The notes: generated by a model not told the origin, from the letters alone. A stretch of 64,000 nucleotides of DNA from Corydoras sp. C115 (GCA_019802505.1 JAFMOC010000050.1:1260501-1324500); one strand, 5' to 3'; shown: positions 45,447 through 57,057, numbered from the stretch's first letter. Translations and numbers: made by a program.

Positions 45447-46220
45447 TTTAGCATTTTGACTTGAGCTATAACAACGATGGTGAAGTAAACATAATGGTCA
45501 CATTATGTTGTTTAAAAGCAAATGTTGTTTTTAAAAACTATACTTCAAGTTATGGACAAATAATTAGTTACTGAGATTTAAGTCTGCATTATCAGAAAAA
45601 AGATTCAGTTCAGTTTTTTTTTTTTTACTGAAACACTGTAATGATTTTGCATAAAGCTTTGATTTTCCAAACTAAAATCCTCTCCTTTTAAATATATCAA
45701 AAATCCTTGCATTTAAAAAGACTGCAATCCGAACCTTTGATAATGGAACTAAACTCTGTGGTACTAAAACTCAGGGTGTACTTAATTGGCTGTGGGCCAC
45801 AGTGCTGGCACCCCTCTCTGTGGTTTCCATGCTGCTGGTGCATTTTCTCTTTCTGCACAGAGACAGTAATTAAAATTCTGTTCAGCTTGACAACGCTGTT
45901 TCATGGCTCATTTTTCACACGCGTGAAGAATACACAATCAGCAGTAGTGTGGACAGGGGCTGGGGGAGGGGAAGCAGGAGAGCCACTGATGTCTTTCAGG
46001 ACATGCAAATTTTTGAACATGCGGAAATAATGGACATATGACCTGACAGAGTGAATATGCAAGTGTACATGGCTATTAGAACTACTCTTTGCTTGTGTGT
46101 GTGTGTATTTTTTTATAATTTGTAATCTTGGAGAAGATTACACAATCATTTTTAATATATCTGGCCTTAATGATAATCTGATGCCTTTGTGATAGTAATT
46201 AAGACTCTGGTGTATGTAAT
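45447..46220. other. Non-repetitive spacer
   Basis: 45760-46040 has mixed composition with 'acagtaattaaaattctg'. No recognisable protein. A short GT run lies near 46096. Confidence 0.3.
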
Positions 46221-46223
46221 CAA

Positions 46224-46696
46224 CTCATTACATTTACATTACATTTAGTCGTTTAGCAGACGCTTTTATCCAAAGCGACTTACAAATGAGAACACCACAA
46301 GTCAGAAGCCATGGAGAAAACCAACTATACTGTAAGTTCATCAACCTGATTGTTATTCGAAGCTGCGCCCCCCCCCCCTTTTTTTTTTATTTTATTTTAT
46401 TTATTTTTTTTTTTATTTATTTATTTTTTTTTTTATAACAGGTATTTGGTAAATAGATGCGTCTTAAGTAGTTTCTTAAAACTGTTTAGAGATTCTGCCT
46501 TACGGACAGAGTTGGGAAGATCGTTCCACCATTTTGCAGTGGTGAACGCCACAGAATGAGAATTAGCTCCTCGGTGAGGTGGAATCGCCAGGCGACAATC
46601 ATCACTGGAGCGAAGTGAACGAGTCGGAGTGTATTTTGAAAAGATAGAGTGAAGGTAAGAGGGGGAAGATCCAGAAATGGTTCTGTATGTTCTCAT
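46224..46696 (-). pseudogene. L2-like LINE 3' end, copy 2
   Basis: An open minus-strand frame from 46696 to the stop at 46433 encodes the reverse-transcriptase C-terminus: YRTISGSSPSYLHSIFSKYT, PTRSLRSSDD, WWNDLPNSVRKAESLNSFKK and a final LKTHLF. A T-rich stretch follows, then the tail, complement of 'agcagacgcttttatccaaa'. The endonuclease and most of RT are missing. The frame is intact, so this is the younger of the two copies. Confidence 0.85.
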
Positions 46697-46739
46697 TAAT
46701 AGCCAGCATCATGCTGGGAAGATGAGATTTACTCACTCG

Positions 46740-47015
46740 TTCATTTTTTTAAGACTAAACTTCAGGGTTATGAAGTTGGAGCCTATCCCAGCGCTCACTA
46801 GTGGGGAAAATGCCTGGGTTGCCTCTCTATTGTAGTAAAGCCAAACACAAATGTATACATAAAGACATTTAGGTTTTCTATTTCATTTGAGTCGCAACTG
46901 TGAGAGAAAACCCATACAGACACAGGGAGGACATGCAGACACATTCAATCAACCCATGTCCCCTGGATATGAATATGAAGTCATCTCACTGTAAAGCAAC
47001 CATCACACTGCCCAC
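46740..47015 (-). mobile_element. DANA/HE1-type SINE, old copy
   Basis: 'gagcctatcccagcgctcac' and 'gagagaaaacccatacagac' match the complement of that subfamily. The tRNA-like head is diverged. Confidence 0.55.
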
Positions 47016-47164
47016 TGTGTCTAATGCACATATTTAATGGTCTATCACATTTCTATAGCAGTTGTTCTCAAAGTAGGACCCCAGGACCACCAGGGGTCTG
47101 TGAAACCGATCTACAGTGTCACACTGGCTGGCGTTAACTTTATATTATGTTATTATGTATTATA

Positions 47165-47280
47165 AGATGGATAGTTCCAATCCTAAAATCTGATTGGCTA
47201 AGCCGTTTGTCCAGCTTTGACATTATTGAAAATAATAGACACCTCTGACTGCTTCACATTCATATCAATGTGTGCCATAC
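47165..47280. mobile_element. Family C element, left part
   Basis: 'aaatctgattggctaagccg' through 'tcatatcaatgtgtgcc'. Interrupted by the (AAT)n and SINE pair, and resumes at 47790. Confidence 0.65.
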
Positions 47281-47318
<38 letters not shown>

Positions 47319-47320
47319 AA
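47281..47320. repeat. (AAT)n microsatellite
   Basis: About 13 AAT units. Confidence 0.95.
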
Positions 47321-47324
47321 TATT

Positions 47325-47768
<444 letters not shown>

Positions 47769-47789
47769 TGTGTATGTGTGTGTGTATAT

Positions 47790-47945
47790 ATACTTGACAA
47801 TCGAGATTGTGTATTTTTGTGAATAAATCACAGGAAAGACATGTAACTGTACTCTGCTACACATCGTGCATAATTACACCTCTTTCTTGTGATTTATTCA
47901 TAATAATTCCACGTCCTCTCATACCTTACTGCTTAAGAATAATGT
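47790..47945. mobile_element. Family C element, right part with hairpin
   Basis: 'gtgaataaatcacaggaaag' and 'tttcttgtgatttattcat' face each other across ~45 bp. This is the best-preserved hairpin of the family. Confidence 0.65.
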
Positions 47946-48387
47946 CTAGTGAATTAAGTGGAAGTTAATGAGCAGAGATGAGTTTCAGTGCTGGGACATT
48001 TCAATATCATCGTTGCGCCGGTTTGGAGGAGCCCATCTGTCATTACAGCCTTCGTTCAGCACATATGTTTCCACGCTACTGACTTGGCTTGGCAAGTGTT
48101 TAATTTTTAAAAAAGCCTGTACTTACCTGGTGCTTTTTTTTTTTTGTAATTTTTATTAATTTTTTTTTTTTTTTACCTTGCTGGTCGTGCATCTCGAAAC
48201 TGGGTAAACACACCACTTTTCCCTTCCCTGGGTGGCCGTAGGCGCAACTGTGCCGTTAGGTCCCAAAGCATGCCATAAGCACAACACTTGCCGGCCACCT
48301 GCGCACACTGGCGCTGTCCACTCTTGGCCACCAATCACTAGAGTTGCTGCTTAAACCACATAGTGGTGGTGGGGCATCTTAAATGCA
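47946..48387. other. Spacer with GC-rich patch
   Basis: 48126-48174 is poly-T rich. 48175-48350 is the most GC-rich part of the neighbourhood and carries a 60-residue minus-strand frame (48156-48338) with no recognised pattern. Confidence 0.3.
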
Positions 48388-48395
48388 TCTAGTTC

Positions 48396-48705
48396 TATCA
48401 TTTATTATCTTCCACGTAATCCTCTACTAGGGTTGCGTTGGGGTTTCCTATGGCCATCCAGGGGAGAACATTTCGGGCGCTGGGCAGATACACCCAGGAC
48501 AGAACATCAAACTATCACTGGGCACACTCATTCAATTGACCTTGATCCATGTTTTTGGACAGTGGGAGGAAACCGGAGAACTCAGAGGAAACCCACGTGA
48601 ACATGGGGAAAACATGGAAACTCCACCCAGATTGGGATTCGAACCGGGAATCCCAAGCACTGAGAGTCAAATGTGCTAAGCACGTGGGCCACTGTACCGC
48701 CTACT
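48396..48705 (-). mobile_element. V-SINE, 8-bp target duplication
   Basis: 'tctagttc' flanks it at 48388-48395 and 48706-48713. The head is altered ('agcacgtgggccactg'). Confidence 0.88.
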
Positions 48706-48714
48706 TCTAGTTCA

Positions 48715-48905
48715 TGTTCAAGTTCCTTTATTTATACAGAGCTTTTTACAATAGTACATCAAAGTAGCTTTGCAGTGTTCCGAGCCTGAACCCCCAATGA
48801 ACAAGCCAAAGCGACAGTGGCAAGACAAAACCGAGGCTCAGCGGGGGAGTAATCCTCCTTGAGCGGCCGGACAGCATCAATAGTGCAAGACACCATTGTG
48901 CAATG
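48715..48905. mobile_element. Repeat E, copy 1
   Basis: 'gcgacagtggcaagacaaaa', 'ccgaggctc', 'cctccttgagcggccgg' and 'catcaatagtg' are shared with 63735-63935. A dispersed fish repeat I recognise by sequence but cannot classify. Confidence 0.55.
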
Positions 48906-50460
48906 ATTAGGTGTCCATTATCAAAAATTAAAAATATATATATATATAATATTCTAAAATTTGGTTGTTGTATAGTGTTGTGTGTATATATAAAAATGTT
49001 GTGGTAATAAAAGACAAAGTGTAGGTTTGTAAAGCAAATAAACACACACCCATACAGACCTTCACCCCTATTTATAGGATTACAAGGTTCATCCACATTT
49101 AATAATAACAGCAGTCCACCTTTTTGGAATACTTCCTTTAATCTGGGGTTCAGGAAGTAATACTTAATTATGTAGTTCCCTTCATTTAAAACCTGGTTTC
49201 ACAGTCTTTCCCTGTTTAATAATTTAGCCAGAGAGAAAAGAATATTTAATAAAAGGGATGAAAAAGATGAAATGGGAATCAGCTGGTACCGAAATAGATC
49301 CTCCTCCCCCACCACCACCACCACAATCAGGTGGTTATTTCTGTGAGCAATAATGTGGTCCTGAATGTTGGCGAAGATACCTGAGATAATCTCATAAAAC
49401 GTGTTTATGACTCTATTTATCGCTATATAAATATCATCGGGTCATATTTTCTCACACTTCTTGAAGTATGAGCAACAGGATTGCGAGCGGAACCATGCGC
49501 ATTTCCAAACCTTTGCGCCTGTGCTTCACAGGATGGTAAACATGTAATGTGTGCACGTCCGCCGTGAGCCGGGTTCTCTGTTTGCGACTGCAGCCAGCAG
49601 TTTCTCCAGGGACGGTTTCCACAGGGCTCGTCAATTACTGTCACTCCATTGTGTGTGTGGGTTACCCGGGTGTTTGTGTGTGGGAAGGTCTCGGAGGACT
49701 GAATGGTGTAGTCAGCGGAGCTGTGCACTGTTTAACCTCGACCATGCACACTGTTTTCTTCCTTCAAAGCCTCCTCGCACCACTGAGGAATATTACTCAC
49801 GACAACGACCGTGCTCTCCTCCTCAGCCTCCCTCTCTCACTCTGGGTCGACTGCCAGCTTGTTGGGTTTGCAATACCCTGTGATATTTGAGCTCTCGGTA
49901 TTAAATATGCATGAACCCCGGAGATGAAATTAATTTTAGGAATGCTCTCTCTCGGTGTTCAAATGTGCTTTCATCTGCCTTTGTATCAAACCTTGAATAT
50001 GTAATTTCAGTTGCGACGACACAGCTCTACTAAAGTACGGAAACATTGTGTCTGGCGAGCCCTGAGGTAAACAAATGCCGCTCAGGGCAAAAGAAATGTG
50101 AGGATTGATCCCAATATATGTGCATTTTTTTTTTGTGTCCTGGGGACTTCAGATATTAAGAATGCAGATTGAATTGGATTATGAAAGAACCTGCTTTATC
50201 TCCAAGTTAATTCATTGAGGTTTTTAATATCCCCACTTTAGTCAACATTATGTCAGCTTAGCCGCTTTAAGCCATGGGTAGTTCGTTCTCGATGTTAAGA
50301 GTTAATGCACTAAAAAATGATGTGTTTATCTTTGTATTAGCTCAATGAAAATATAAAATCAAAATTGAATAATTTTTTTGTCACATAGACAGTGTTACAT
50401 AGTATAACGTAAAGTACAATGTTTTTAAACGACAGTCTGCCAATTTAAAATTAAGAAAAA
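48906..50460. other. Long non-repetitive stretch, candidate regulatory region
   Basis: 1.55 kb. 49440-49900 is relatively GC-rich with long opposed frames but no recognisable protein. 49860-50060 looks enhancer-like ('aaatatgcatgaacccc', 'gaaattaattttaggaatg'). Confidence 0.35.
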
Positions 50461-50473
50461 TAAGTTGAAAATA

Positions 50474-50814
50474 GGTGGCTTAGTGGTTAGCACGTTCACC
50501 TCTCAGCACTAGGGATTCCCGGTTTGAATCCCCATCTGGGTGGAATTTCCATGTTCTCCCCGTGTCTGCATGAGTTTCCTCCGGGTTCTCCGGTTTCCTC
50601 CCACAGTCCAAAAACATGGATCAAGTCAATTGAGATCTCCAAATTGCCCCATATATAGTGTGTATGCGTGCATGTCTGTGTGAGTGAGTGATAGATTGGC
50701 GCCCTGTCCTGGGTGTATCTGCCCAGTGCCCGAAACGTTCTCCCCTGGATGGGCATGGGGAACCCCACCGTGACCCTAATATAGTATAAGGCGGAAGATA
50801 ATGGATGAGTGAAA
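50474..50814 (+). mobile_element. V-SINE, full length, 12-bp target duplication
   Basis: 'aagttgaaaata' at 50462-50473 and 50815-50826. A box exact. B box 'ggtttgaatcc' has one change. Confidence 0.96.
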
Positions 50815-50855
50815 AAGTTGAAAATAAATTTTACAGAGTACATAATTTAAAATGT

Positions 50856-51090
50856 GGCCCACATGGTAGCTTATTGGTTAACATGTTCACCTCTCAGGGA
50901 TCCAGGTTCGAATCCCAATCTGGGTGAAATTTCCATGTTCTCCCCGTGAGGTTCCTCTGTGTTCTCCCATTTCCTCCCACAGTCCAAAAAACATGTGTGC
51001 CCAGCAATAAATTGGCAACCTGTGCTGGGTGTATCTGCCCTGCGCCCAAAAACATTGTCCCCTGGATGGGCATGGTGACCCCCCCCGCCC

Positions 51091-51132
<42 letters not shown>

Positions 51133-51150
51133 AAAAAAAAAAAAAAAAAA
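50856..51150 (+). mobile_element. V-SINE ending in 31 C and 28 A
   Basis: Head 'cacatggtagcttattgg'. Central deletions. The C tract is expanded at 51092-51122 and leads straight into an A run at 51123-51150, with the GGAT tail lost. Confidence 0.88.
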
Positions 51151-51197
51151 GATTAAGATTAAAATTTAATAAATTAATTTTCTTTATTATATTAATA

Positions 51198-51372
51198 ATA
51201 CCTTGATGGTTGGGGTCAGAGTATAGGGTCAACCATAATACAGCATCCCCTTGAGCAATGAGGGTTAAGGGGCCTCCTCAAGTTCAGCATTGGTTGCTTT
51301 GTTGGCTTTGGGATTTAAATCTCTAGCCTTTAGAGTGATAGCCCAACACCCTAACCACTGAGCTACCACACC
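51198..51372 (-). mobile_element. tRNA SINE, head and body
   Basis: 'cttgatggttggggtcagag' to 'aaccactgagctacca'. The L2-type tail is missing. Confidence 0.8.
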
Positions 51373-51639
51373 TTGTATTAGATTTTCAGAAACTATGAAG
51401 TTACTGACTGTATCAGGACTGAAACAGATCTCAGTCTCGGGATGAAAACTGGTTAAGTTCATATTGAATAAGTAAATTATTTTGGCAAATCTGAGCGCAT
51501 TGTGCGAAAATTTAATAAGAGACATGTGTGAGATTACTCAAGAAGAGACATTGTGTGAGGTCATTATCTCAGGAGACACCTTTAGCCAGCAGGAGACTTG
51601 TGCTTTAGTCTGATCTCATTGTTGCAGAGAATTTAATGC

Positions 51640-52245
51640 AATTGCCAGTACCACTTTCTATGAATCTGGTATTCTTAATGCATTATAAGTGCATTTTAAA
51701 AAGCTTTATACAGTATTCATAACACTTTATAACATTTGTCATAAGCCTTTATTAATGTAGATGTTCATAATCATAGTCATAAATTATAAAAATTTGACAT
51801 AAGGCTTTGAAACGCAATGTGACATAATGCATTATAATATGAACTTGTTTCGACTTTGGATTCTTTGGATGTTTCAATATTTTTACTTAAAACAAGATGA
51901 TTCCACTTTACTTAAAGTCTGTAAAGAGCATTTATAAGCTTTTATAAGGCATTATGTACTACTATGTATGCAGGCTTTTTTTTATTAATTTGAGGTAATT
52001 AATAACAACACTTTACTTTATGTCTGTAAAGCGAACTTATAGGCTTTTTTAAACAGTTATAAGCACTTATAAAGTCATTTTAAAGAAAAGTGTACATTAA
52101 ACACAAATGTCACTGGTTTCTATAAGTTCACAAAGTTATAATATATGGTTTATAATTCATCATGTCACTGTGTTAAAAACCCTTATTGCATGTTTAATTG
52201 CATTGCATTATTAATACCTGTTTTTGGTAAAGTGCTACCCAATTG
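51640..52245. repeat. TTATAA-rich dispersed repeat, unclassified
   Basis: Many 'ttataa'-type motifs and self-complementary words ('catttataagcttttataag', 'gttataagcacttataaag'). The right edge 'ggtaaagtgctaccc' recalls the end of a known fish repeat. 'cactttactt...gtctgtaaag' occurs twice (51903 and 52009), so two internal units of about 105 bp may exist. Confidence 0.55.
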
Positions 52246-52393
52246 CCTTTGTGATATTCCTTTCCTCTCTGTAAGTCTTTAGGGGGTCCATTTTATTAAC
52301 AATCCCACTATATGTTGTAACGGTTACAGCTTTCACTTTCCTGAAATGTCTTTCTGCACATTTTTTGGACGGTGTTTATGACATTTGAGATCA

Positions 52394-52728
52394 TCCATCC
52401 ATTATCTTTCACTTTATCCTCTACTAGGGTCGTGGGGGGGGGGTTTCCCATGCCCATCCAGGGGAGAACGTTTCATGCTCTGGGCAGATGCACCCAGGAC
52501 AGGGCGCCAATCTATCACTGGGCACACACTCACTCACACAAACACACTCTATATGGGGCAATTTGGAGAATTCAATTGACCTTGATCCATGTTTTTGGAC
52601 TGTGGGAAGAAACCGGAGAACCCGGAGGAAACCCACGTGGACACAGAGAACATGGAAACTCCACCCAGATTGGGATTCAAACCGGGAATCCCTAGTGCTG
52701 AGAGGATAACGTGCCAACCACTGGGCCT
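52394..52728 (-). mobile_element. V-SINE, near full length
   Basis: Tail complement 'catccatccattatctttc', 10-G run at 52434-52443, and a head ending 'gtgccaaccactgggcc' with the last bases replaced. Confidence 0.92.
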
Positions 52729-53566
52729 GACTCACAGTCCTCATTCTAATTCATTTCATGGTTGAGTTTGGGACTTTGTCTTTATTAGTGAAGTTCCTCT
52801 AAACCAAACTTGCTTTGTGCAGCAGGTCACAGTGATGGTTGAAAAGAAACAGGACATCCACAGTGTTGCCACTTATATTTTCATAAATGCATAATCATGT
52901 ACTTTTATCCCATACACCTGTGTTAATTGGACTGAAAGTGGCACCTGACTGAAATTAAATGGCGTGCCTGCAAATACCTCGCCCATATAGTAGTACAACT
53001 CCACAAATGAACAACAGCACTAATTATACCCCCATGATATACAAGGTAGTTTAATAACTGTAAAAACAACAAATCAGATGATGTTATTTAATGAAACAAG
53101 ACTCCACCGTAACAAAGCGACATGCCTCGAAGTAGATTTTCCAGGGTATGTTAATTAAGGATTAATTAAAGGCTTTGATACCATGTGAAACAATTGAAGG
53201 GTAAATAACTTAAGCTTGTTTCTAGATTAAGTGAAATTGAATTCTTATAAAGATGGTTTGCATAATTTTAGGTGCAAATTAAGGAGCACTTCTGTATATT
53301 TGAATGATTTTGTGTTTCATAAGGGAGAGATGTTTATTGCTAATTTACATTCAGTGGAAACACAGCAGCCGTTCTTGATTTGAAATGTTTGCTTAGTTTT
53401 GTTTTCTAGGTTCAGCTTATGAAGGATATTCTTTAAAATAATGTTAATGTTAAACATGAGGGGTAATTTATTTTCCTCTATGTAAGAATGAAAGTATTTT
53501 AAGAAGATTCATTAACTATTGCAAGTTTAAACATTAGCGTTTTAATTAAAATAAATTAAGCTTTTT
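52729..53566. other. Non-repetitive stretch, candidate regulatory region
   Basis: No repeat landmark. 53090-53250 is notable for 'gtatgttaattaaggatta' and 'attaaaggctttgatacc'. No frame of interest. Confidence 0.35.
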
Positions 53567-53579
53567 ATTTAAATTAAAA

Positions 53580-53901
53580 GGGTGGCACGGTGGCTTAGTG
53601 GTTAGCACGTTCGCCTCTCAGCTCTAGGGATTCCCGGTTCGAATCCCCATCTGGGTGGAGTTTCCATGTTCTCCCCATGTCTGCGTGGGTTTCCTCCGAG
53701 TTCTCCGGTTTACTCCCACAGTCCAAAAACATGGATCAAGTCAATTGAGTTCTCCTAACTGCCCCATATAGAGTGTGCGTGTGATTGAGTGCCCTGTCCT
53801 GGGTGTATCTGCCCAGCACCCAAAATGTTCTCCCCTGGATGGGCATGGGGAACCCCCCGCGACCCTAATATAGGATAAAGCGGAAGATAATGGATGGATG
53901 G
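53580..53901 (+). mobile_element. V-SINE, full length, 13-bp target duplication
   Basis: 'atttaaattaaaa' at 53567-53579 and 53902-53914. Complete from 'gggtggcacggtggcttag' to (GGAT)3, and a good reference copy for the family. Confidence 0.97.
53591..53646 (+). promoter_or_regulatory. RNA polymerase III A and B boxes of a V-SINE
   Basis: 'tggcttagtgg' (53591-53601) fits the type 2 A box and 'ggttcgaatcc' (53636-53646) the B box, 34 bp apart as in tRNA genes. This supports a tRNA origin and internal promoter for the family. Whether the copy is transcribed is unknown. Confidence 0.85.
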
Positions 53902-53923
53902 ATTTAAATTAAAACAGTTTTTA

Positions 53924-54353
53924 GAGTCAGGGTCTGTGGGTTCCCCATGGCCTTCCAGGGAAGAACATTTCAGGCGTTGGGCAGATACACTTGAATGTTT
54001 ATTGCCCTGTATTTTGTCTTATATTTGTTGTGATTCTTGGTTTGCAAACGCTCTTTGCAGACATGCACTTTATGTTGATTGTGTAGTTGCTGTTCTATGT
54101 CACACCTTGTTCCTGAAGAACGCTGTTTCGGTGCAATGTATAATGTACACCACGTTATATTGTTGGAATGACAAATAAAATGCTTGAATACATCCAGGGC
54201 ACGGTGCCAATCCATCACTGGACACACACTTGCACACACAAATCCACACACAAACGCACATGCACACTATATGTAGGGGCAATTTGGAGAACCTGGAAGA
54301 AACCCACACAGACACGGGGAGAAACTCCCAAATTGGGATGTGAACCTGTATCC
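53924..54353 (-). mobile_element. V-SINE interrupted by a LINE end
   Basis: 'tgtgggttccccatggcctt' to 'gcgttgggcagatacac', then foreign sequence, then 'tacatccagggcacggtgcc' to 'gggatgtgaacctg'. The two parts join correctly if 53988-54186 is removed. Confidence 0.88.
53988..54186 (+). mobile_element. LINE 3' end (Rex1-like) inserted in a SINE
   Basis: 'ccttgttcctgaagaacgct' then 'gacaaataaaatgcttgaa' is a 3' UTR pattern of fish non-LTR elements that I associate with Rex1. About 200 bp, 5'-truncated. The flanks 'gatacac' and 'aatacat' may be a worn target duplication. Confidence 0.6.
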
Positions 54354-54393
54354 AGAATATAAAATGCTGTGATTTCAAATTCATGATGTCATA

Positions 54394-54746
54394 GGTGGCA
54401 CGGTGACTTAGTGGTTAGCATGTTCTCATTTCAGCACTAGGGATTCCCTGTTTGAATCCCAATCTGGGTGGATTTTCCATGTTCTCCTCGTGTCCGCGTG
54501 GGTTTCCTCCGGGTTCTCCGGTTTCCTCTCACAGTCCAAAAACATGGATCAAGTCAATTGAATTCTCCAAATTGCCCCATATAGAGTGTGTGTGTGTGTG
54601 TGAGTGAGTGTGTGCCCAGCGATGGATTGGCGCCCTGTCCTGGGTGTATCTGCCCAGCGCCCGAAACGTTCTCCCCTGGATGGGCATGGGGAACCCCCCG
54701 CAACCCTACTAGAGGATAAAGCGGGGGATAATGGATGGATGGATGT
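54394..54746 (+). mobile_element. V-SINE, full length
   Basis: 'ggtggcacggtgacttagtg' to (GGAT)n. The A box has one change, and the GT segment is slightly expanded. Confidence 0.95.
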
Positions 54747-54838
54747 TATTGAAGAAAAAAAACAATTTCAGAATAAAATGAGTAAATGTACATACATATT
54801 GGTGTATATATATATATCATTGTGTGTATAAATACAGA

Positions 54839-55156
54839 TGGGTGGCAAGGTGCCTTAGTGGTTTGCCTCTCAGTACTGGGAATCCAGGGTGAAGATTCCA
54901 TGATCTTCCTGCGTCCGCGTTGGTGTTCTCCAGGTTCTCTGGTTTCCTCCTCCAGTCCAAAACCATGGATTCAAATTAAATTAGTTACTCTAAATCACCC
55001 TAATCCAAATTGCCTCTATATGGTTAATGTGTACCCAGTGATGACTGCTCCCTGTCCTGGGTGTATCTGCCCAGCACCCAAAACGTTCTCCCCTGGCCGG
55101 ATATGGGGAACCCCTCACCTGACCCTGGTCGCTAGAATAGGATTAAATATTTGCAA
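54839..55156 (+). mobile_element. V-SINE, diverged
   Basis: 'gggtggcaaggtgccttagt'. The B box is lost and the tail replaced by 'aggattaaatatttg'. Confidence 0.85.
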
Positions 55157-55174
55157 TACAAACAGAAACAAAAC

Positions 55175-55286
55175 TGCCCAGCGATGGATTGGCGTCCTGT
55201 CCTGGGTGTATCTGCCCAGCGCCCGAAACGTTCTCCGAAACGACCCTAATATAGGATAAAGCGAAAGATAATGAATGAATGAACAA
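55175..55286 (+). mobile_element. V-SINE 3' end
   Basis: 'gcccagcgatggattggcgt' to (GAAT)n. The C tract is deleted ('gttctccgaaacgacc'). Confidence 0.88.
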
Positions 55287-56384
55287 AAGTGACTTTACCA
55301 CTCAGGTAAAAAAAAAAAAAGTTTAAATACTTTAAAAAAAAATACCCAGAAGTGAGAATGCAAGCTACGTTTTTTTTGTAAAAATGATTTTTCATGGATG
55401 CTCTGTATCTTGTCAATTCAATCTCAGTAGATTAACATACACAGGAATAGATCTCTAATGGGTCACACACTAGCATCTACATAATTACATTTCTTGGCAG
55501 AAGACGGTCTCGCCGGAGCTCCATTATGTGGAGAACAGCCAAATCTCTCAGCATGCAGATAAGAGGAAATGCTGCTGACCCCAAAAGATATTTCTATAAG
55601 TGTAAGCTCATAGAACAGGTGTTACTCTGCACATCTTAATCACCAGTGTGACTAAGCGCTGCTGCTGATCTGTTTAGCCGGTACATCGATTGCTCTACTG
55701 GTACCCTGTTTGGGACTCTGTATCTCAGTGAGCTGGATGGTGCACATGCAGAAGTGTTTATTGGATGTCTCGTGGATGACCCCTCTGCTCTTATCAGTGA
55801 AAGTGCTTTTTGATTAGGGGTTAATGAGAATTGGTAATGGCCTTTGCCTGGTACATGGATGGTCATGCTTCAGCGCGGAGACTGGTTGGGGTGGGGTTGG
55901 GGGTGGGGAGGGATTGTTTTTTTTTTTTTGTTTTTTTTTTTTTGCACATGTTTAATTGCTTTTCTCAAGGGCACAAACCTGATGCCATGTGCTGGACTAT
56001 AAAATCTCTGCCACATCAAGCTGTCTGTCACCAGCTGAGTCCCAACAGTCGCCTGTCATTTTCGGGATATGTCCTGTACTGTGGACTCCAGTTGGCCCCC
56101 ATCAGCACTGACCGATAAGGTTAAATCAGCATTGAAGGCATGAGAGCGGGCGAGCAAGAGAGAGAGGGAGAGAGAAAGAGCACTTTGAGAAAGCAGAATA
56201 AAGTAAGAATAGCAAAACAATCAACTCGCACTATGAACCATAGTATTTTATATTTTGATAAACAATTGTATTTATTTTGTATCGTCTCTTACACAAATTT
56301 CATGAATTAAACGAATTGAATTACACTTTAAATCAAGTTATTATATAAATGTAATATATTGTGCCTACAGTGCTTACACACAAA
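55287..56384. other. Non-repetitive stretch
   Basis: 1.1 kb. 55490-55870 is of mixed composition. T runs at 55916-55943 and a GA-rich run near 56155. No convincing frame. Confidence 0.35.
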
Positions 56385-56640
56385 GGAATTTGTCCTCCAT
56401 ATTTAACCCCCTCACACATACACACACAGTGAGTGAAGTGAGAACATGTGCAACGAGCACTGGGTAGCACTGTACACAGCGCCCTGGGAGCAATTGGGGT
56501 TAGGTGCCTTGCCCAAGGGCACTTCAGTTGTAGTACTTGGTGGAACCAGAAATCGAACCAGGGACCTACAGGTTACAAGGCTGGTTTCTAGTTATTTAAC
56601 TATTGGCTGTCATTGTACAGCTGCTCAATAGATTTTAAAG
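56385..56640 (-). mobile_element. Third tRNA-type SINE family, single copy
   Basis: 'atttaaccccctcacacata', 'ccctgggagcaattggggtt', 'cttgcccaagggcacttcag' and 'atcgaaccagggaccta' match a widespread fish SINE I recognise. The head complement includes a B-box-like 'gaaatcgaacc'. Confidence 0.7.
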
Positions 56641-56711
56641 GTTTCCACAACATCCAACAATTTTGCAGTACCGTATATACCTGCCCTCACCGGGCAATTT
56701 ATTATTCATTA

Positions 56712-57056
56712 TTCATTCATTATCACCTGCATTATCCTTATTAGGGTCGTGGTGGGGTTCCCCATGCCCATCCAGGGGAGAACGTCTCGGGCGCTGGGCA
56801 GATAGACCCAGGACAGGGCGCCAATCCATCGCTGGGCACACACTCACTCACACAAACACACTCTATATGGGGCAATTTTGAGAATTCAATTGACTTGATC
56901 CATGTTTTTGGACTGTGGGAGGAAACTGGAGGACCCGGAGGAAACCCACGCAGACACGGGGAGAACATGGAAACATGAAAACACCCAGATGGGGATTGGA
57001 ACCGGGAATCCCTAGTGTTGAGAGGCGAATGTGCTAACCACTAAGCCACCGTGCCG
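56712..57056 (-). mobile_element. V-SINE, near full length
   Basis: Tail complement 'attcattcattatcacc' to 'aagccaccgtgccgg'. Flanks share only 'tttatta', so the target duplication is weak. Confidence 0.93.
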
Positions 57057-57057
57057 G

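Noticed and set aside
48156..48338. 60-residue minus-strand frame in a GC-rich patch
   Set aside because: Too short, ends in a lysine run from poly-T, and has no recognisable motif.
49549..49890. Two overlapping ~110-residue frames on the plus strand
   Set aside because: Different frames over the same DNA are both open, with no domain and no splice signals. More likely relatively GC-rich noncoding sequence.
53591..53646. Possible true tRNA gene
   Set aside because: A and B boxes are perfect, but the sequence continues as SINE and lacks a foldable acceptor stem. No real tRNA, rRNA or snRNA was seen.
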